A stretch of 64,000 nt of DNA from Actinomycetota bacterium (GTDB lineage Bacteria > Actinomycetota > Acidimicrobiia > Acidimicrobiales > Poriferisodalaceae): contig JABABU010000024.1 in the NCBI GenBank assembly GCA_014238065.1, positions 124,001 through 188,000 on the forward strand, given 5' to 3'. Within the stretch, counting starts at the first letter, position 1. Every line of letters starts with the position of its first letter. A program made the position numbers and the translations under genes. Positions 60,576-64,000 of this stretch are shown one piece after another. A model generated the notes under the pieces. It saw only the letters and a program-made list of their open reading frames with translations. It made no database searches and was not told the origin of the DNA.

Positions 60576-62135
60576 ATGTCCGAAAAACCGACAGCTGGCG
60601 ACAGGGGCGATCGCCACCGTCGTCGTGGCTCCAAGCGCGGAAGATCAGCCGAAACCCTGCCCGTTCAGCCGCCATTCGGCCAGCCCCGCCTCATCTATGG
60701 GCCCAGTCAAGCGGTCAGTGAGGATCAACTCGAGGCCATTCACGACGCGTCGCTGGTCGTTCTGTCGGAGATCGGACTCGACTTCCTCCACGACGAAGCG
60801 AGGCAGATGCTGGCGGCCGCCGGCGCATCCGTCGACGGTGAGCGAGTTCGCTTCGAGCCAGAGTTGGTTGAAGATCTGATCTCGACGGCACCTTCGTCGT
60901 TCACGCTGCATGCCAGAAACCCACAGCGGAGTCTCGTGATCGGTGGTGATCACGTTGCGTTCAGCTCGGTGGCGAGCGCCCCGAACGTGGCCGATCTCAC
61001 CGGTGGACGCCGGACAGGCAACATGGCCGACTTCGAGGGACTCACGAAGCTGGGGCAGATGTTGAACGCCGTGCACTTCTGGGGTGGGTATCCGGTCGAA
61101 CCGATCGATGTGCACGCATCTGTGCGTCATCTGCACGCGCTGCACAGCCAGCTCACGATGAGCGACAAGGCCGTTCACGCGTACAGCCTTGGTGCTGTTC
61201 GGAACCTCGATGTCTTGGAGATGGCCCGTATCGCCCGCGGCGTCGACGATGCAACCCTCGACGCTGAACCGTCGGTGCTCAGCGTCATCAATGTGAGCAG
61301 TCCACTTCGTCTGGATGCTCCCATGCTGCAGGGCATCATCGAGTACTCCTCACGTAACCAGTGCATCGTGCTCACGCCGTTTACCCTTTCCGGAGCCATG
61401 GCCCCCGTGACGGTTGCCGGCGCGGTGGTGCAGCAGAACGCAGAAGCCCTGGCCGGAATCGCCTTCACGCAGGCAGTTCGGCCAGGGGCGCCTGTCGTGT
61501 ATGGCGGCTTCACATCGAATGTCGACATGCAGAGTGGGGCTCCTGCCTTCGGCACACCCGAATACATGAAGTCGGCGATGCTCGGCGGACAACTTGCACG
61601 TCGCTATGGGTTGCCGTATCGGTCGTCGAATGTCAGCGCGTCGAACGCTGTCGACACCCAGGCTGGTTACGAGAGTGTGTTCTCGCTGTGGGGCGCCATT
61701 CTCGGCGGGGCAAACATGGTGTTCCACGGTGCAGGCTGGATGGAGGGCGGGCTGCACGCTTCGTACGAGAAGATGCTGATCGACGCCGACCTGCTGCAGA
61801 TGGTTGCCCACTGGCTGACGCCATTGGACGTCGATGCCGATGCGCTCGGCCTCGATGCAATCAGAGAGGTGGGGCCCGGTGGGCACTTTTTCGGAGCTGC
61901 ACACACGCAGAGCCGCTACAAGACGGCGTTCTACAAGCCGATGGTCTCCGACTGGCGCAACTACGAGAGCTGGGAAGAGGCGGGAAGCCCCGATACGGCC
62001 ACGAGGGCGGCCAAGGTCGTCAAGGACCTGATAGCCGCGCACGAAGATCCGCCGATGGACGACGCCATTCGAGCCGAACTCGACGACTTCGTCGCCCGTC
62101 GCGTTGCCGAAGGGGGCGTCGCAACCGACTTCTGA
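60576..62135 (+). CDS. Trimethylamine methyltransferase-family protein (non-pyrrolysine MttB type)
   Basis: 519 residues from ATG 60576. After a basic, disordered N-terminus of about 35 residues comes the MttB TIM barrel: DASLVVLSEIGLDFLHDEAR, QNAEALAGIAFTQAVRPGAP, YGGFTSNVDMQSGAPAFGTP and GGHFFGAAHTQSRYKTAFY. The frame has no internal amber codon, so it lacks the pyrrolysine of archaeal MttB and belongs to the larger group that demethylates quaternary amines such as glycine betaine or proline betaine. These pass the methyl group to a corrinoid protein; none is seen nearby. The demand for cobalamin may connect to cobST (speculative). Confidence 0.85.
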   Translation: MSEKPTAGDRGDRHRRRGSKRGRSAETLPVQPPFGQPRLIYGPSQAVSEDQLEAIHDASLVVLSEIGLDFLHDEARQMLAAAGASVDGERVRFEPELVEDLISTAPSSFTLHARNPQRSLVIGGDHVAFSSVASAPNVADLTGGRRTGNMADFEGLTKLGQMLNAVHFWGGYPVEPIDVHASVRHLHALHSQLTMSDKAVHAYSLGAVRNLDVLEMARIARGVDDATLDAEPSVLSVINVSSPLRLDAPMLQGIIEYSSRNQCIVLTPFTLSGAMAPVTVAGAVVQQNAEALAGIAFTQAVRPGAPVVYGGFTSNVDMQSGAPAFGTPEYMKSAMLGGQLARRYGLPYRSSNVSASNAVDTQAGYESVFSLWGAILGGANMVFHGAGWMEGGLHASYEKMLIDADLLQMVAHWLTPLDVDADALGLDAIREVGPGGHFFGAAHTQSRYKTAFYKPMVSDWRNYESWEEAGSPDTATRAAKVVKDLIAAHEDPPMDDAIRAELDDFVARRVAEGGVATDF

Positions 62136-62307
62136 TCGAGGTCCTGTGGCGGAGTTGCCCGAGTTCAGCGGCGGGTCGAAGCCGGGACGTCCGACAAGAG
62201 GCGCTCGGGTTTCGTGACGGTCTCAACGTAACTGCAGTCGGGTCAGACACCGTGGCTGTGGTGGCAGAGAGTGGGAGTCGCCCCGAGATATGGGTCAGTA
62301 TGGGGTG

Positions 62308-63429
62308 ATGATGAATCGTGTGTGCGAAATGCTCGACGTCGAGTTCCCGATCCTGGCCTTCAGTCACTGCCGCGACGTTGTCGCTGCCGTGAGCAAGGCC
62401 GGTGGGTTCGGGGTCCTCGGTGCTACGGCGCACAGTCCGGACCGCCTGGATCAGGACCTGACGTGGATAGAGGACGAAACAGGCGGGAAGCCCTACGGCG
62501 TCGATCTTCTCCTCCCGGCTAAATACATCGGGTCCGATGATGCCCACGTCGACAAGGCGGCAGTCACGGCCTTGCTCCCGCCAGAGCATCGTCAATTCAT
62601 CGACGACATCATGGCTCGCTACGACGTTCCTTCCATGCCAGAGGGCGAATCCGCCGGCCAGGGGCTCACGGTCGCCCCGAACCAGACCGACCCGCTGCTG
62701 GATGTGTCCTTCGCGCACCCCATCACCCTCATCGCGTCGGCCCTCGGTCCTCCACCGCCTTATCTCATCGAGCGCGCGAAGGAGGAGAATGTCGCCGTTG
62801 CCGCCCTCGGAGGTTCACCGGTGCACGCCGAGCGGCATGCGTCGGCCGGGGCCGATCTGATCGTCGCTCAAGGAGGCGAGGCCGGTGGCCACACGGGCGA
62901 GATCGGCACGATGGTGCTCATCCCGGAGGTGGTCGACCGTGTGGCGCCGATCCCGGTGGTCGCCGCCGGCGGTATCGGCGGAGGAAGGCAGATGGCAGCG
63001 GCGATGGCTCTCGGAGCCGAGGGCGTGTGGACCGGATCCGTCTGGCTCACGACGCAGGAGGCCGAAACCGACCCTGTGGTGAAAGAGAAGTTCCTTGCTG
63101 CGAACTGCTGGGACACGCTTCGGTCCCGTTCACTCACCGGGAAACCGGCGCGGATGCTTCGCACGGCGTGGACCGACGAGTGGGAACGCGACGACAGTCC
63201 TGCCCCGCTCGGCATGCCCCTTCAAAGCGCACTCGTCGCCGAGGCCCAGGCCAGGATCCATCGCACCGCACACAGGACCGGCTCTGGCTCCGAGGAACTC
63301 GACACCTACTTCGTCGGGCAGATCGTCGGTTCGATGAATCAGGTGAAGTCGGCGACCCAGGTCGTTCTCGACATGGTCGACGAGTACATCGACGCGTGCG
63401 AACGAATGCGGCACCTCATCGGGGAGTGA
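62308..63429 (+). CDS. Nitronate monooxygenase-like FMN protein
   Basis: 373 residues from tandem ATG codons at 62308 and 62311. The 2-nitropropane dioxygenase fold is shown by FPILAFSHCRDVVAAVSKAG, GGFGVLGATAHSP, AGADLIVAQGGEAGGHTGE and VVAAGGIGGGRQMAAAMALG, which together hold FMN. The HTGE segment follows the family's His-containing GGHxG. The usual substrates are alkyl nitronates such as propionate 3-nitronate, but many members reduce quinones or enones. An extra about 60-residue segment around 75-130 (MPEGESAGQGLTVAP) is longer than in small NMOs. The 172 bp upstream holds no other gene. Confidence 0.85.
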   Translation: MMNRVCEMLDVEFPILAFSHCRDVVAAVSKAGGFGVLGATAHSPDRLDQDLTWIEDETGGKPYGVDLLLPAKYIGSDDAHVDKAAVTALLPPEHRQFIDDIMARYDVPSMPEGESAGQGLTVAPNQTDPLLDVSFAHPITLIASALGPPPPYLIERAKEENVAVAALGGSPVHAERHASAGADLIVAQGGEAGGHTGEIGTMVLIPEVVDRVAPIPVVAAGGIGGGRQMAAAMALGAEGVWTGSVWLTTQEAETDPVVKEKFLAANCWDTLRSRSLTGKPARMLRTAWTDEWERDDSPAPLGMPLQSALVAEAQARIHRTAHRTGSGSEELDTYFVGQIVGSMNQVKSATQVVLDMVDEYIDACERMRHLIGE

Positions 63430-63438
63430 TCTTCGTGG

Positions 63439-64000
63439 CTAGATCAGAAGGCCGAGCTTCACGGTGTCACCCAGGGTGTAACGACCGACGGTGGGGTAGT
63501 GCGCTGTTCTGGCCTGAAGGTGCTGACTGATCACGATCATGTCTTGGTAGCGCCGGTGAAACTCGCTGCCGGTATGAATCTCGCTGGTCCCTGCCATCTC
63601 CCAGCAGAGATCAGCGACTCTGCGCGCCTCGCGGAGTGCATGGGTGCCGCACAGCCGGAGCCGAACTCGGTGCTCCATGGTCGGCGCACGGCCCGGAAGA
63701 AGGTCGGCCCAGACGTCGTCGACTTCGCCGTGCAGGTAATGACGAGCCGCGCTCCAGACGGCTCTGGTCATACCGACTTGTTCGTGCATGTGGGGGTCGA
63801 CAGCCAGTGTGTGCCTCATATGGTCTGCGGTCTTGGACTTCGCGAGACTCAGAAGATGGTCGAACATCATGAGCGAGGTGCCGAGTGCCACCGCCGCAAA
63901 CGACACCGCGAACATCGAGACCACTGGCAGGTGATACAGCGGGCTGTCGTGATGTGCTTCGGCCTCTGCCGACATCGTGTGCGCCAGGGGAACGAACAGG
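63439..64000 (-). CDS. Acyl-CoA dehydrogenase-fold monooxygenase (DszC-like), N-terminal part off the edge
   Basis: The minus-strand frame is open through the right edge; an ATG at 63975 is internal, because codons upstream (LFVPLAHT) continue the family sequence. What is visible is the C-terminal four-helix domain of the acyl-CoA dehydrogenase superfamily: VWSAARHYLHGEVDDVW, RLRLCGTHALREARRVADLC and EMAGTSEIHTGSEFHRRYQD. The HxGSxFHRRYQD ending is typical of two-component flavin monooxygenases such as DszC and HsaA-like hydroxylases rather than true acyl-CoA dehydrogenases. It would use reduced flavin from a separate reductase. The substrate (aromatic, organosulfur or sterol) cannot be known from this part. 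Confidence 0.72.
   Translation of the reverse strand, partial: LFVPLAHTMSAEAEAHHDSPLYHLPVVSMFAVSFAAVALGTSLMMFDHLLSLAKSKTADHMRHTLAVDPHMHEQVGMTRAVWSAARHYLHGEVDDVWADLLPGRAPTMEHRVRLRLCGTHALREARRVADLCWEMAGTSEIHTGSEFHRRYQDMIVISQHLQARTAHYPTVGRYTLGDTVKLGLLI

Noticed and set aside
60576-62135. Pyrrolysine-containing trimethylamine methyltransferase
   Set aside because: The frame has no internal TAG codon, so pyrrolysine is not used; it is a non-Pyl MttB relative.
1-64000. CRISPR arrays, tRNA/rRNA genes, insertion sequences, prophage
   Set aside because: I looked for repeated spacer-like units, cloverleaf sequences in the gaps, transposase motifs and terminal repeats and saw none; a tRNA or CRISPR scan would be needed to be certain.

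Overview
This is high-GC DNA, densely packed with genes. It most likely comes from a marine or aquatic actinobacterium of the Acidimicrobiia (Ilumatobacter-like) type. That is inferred from the F420-type luciferase-fold oxidoreductase, the lipoproteins with Thr-rich linkers, the many GTG/TTG starts and the catabolic gene mix; no rRNA or other marker fixes the taxon. I see no tRNA, rRNA, CRISPR array, insertion sequence or phage gene.

Layout. 1-9262: a left-edge M24-fold gene that reads as a DMSP lyase DddP homologue, a beta-propeller glycosidase-like protein, a double cupin, a Baeyer-Villiger monooxygenase, a class V aminotransferase, and an overlapping HyuA / dihydroorotate-dehydrogenase-like pair. 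9284-17518: a small basic protein, a nitroreductase, a PEP-utiliser-like protein lacking its ATP-grasp domain, an LLM oxidoreductase, a DUF1800/DUF1501 pair and a GGDEF protein. 17511-26297: the helicase HrpA, then acrylyl-CoA reductase-like AcuI, an SDR, a thiolase and an acyl-CoA dehydrogenase. 26383-33471: a peptide/nickel-type ABC operon (D, F, A, B, C and a tandem second C).

34533-49297: the centrepiece, an uninterrupted rightward run. It contains taurine:pyruvate aminotransferase (tpa), a taurine-type ABC transporter (tauABC), phosphotransacetylase (pta), a TetR regulator and sulfoacetaldehyde acetyltransferase (xsc). Together these form a path taurine -> sulfoacetaldehyde -> acetyl phosphate + sulfite -> acetyl-CoA. 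xsc is followed after 11 nt by a CobS/CobT AAA+/VWA pair, then an MMPL-type membrane protein, a DtxR-family regulator and an Ldh_2-family dehydrogenase. No sulfite-handling gene and no cobN lie in the window.

49406-64000: a second family-5 ABC system whose binding protein has an extra C-terminal domain, glutaminyl-tRNA synthetase, uracil-DNA glycosylase, a cysteine-dioxygenase-like cupin followed by a four-domain rhodanese, a 2OG oxygenase-like protein, a zinc alcohol dehydrogenase, a non-pyrrolysine MttB-family protein, a nitronate monooxygenase-like protein, and a right-edge acyl-CoA-dehydrogenase-fold protein. The recurring theme is organic sulfur and methylated compounds (DMSP, taurine, thiols, methylamines or betaines). 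The genes outside the taurine run are scattered, so a shared regulon is only a hypothesis.
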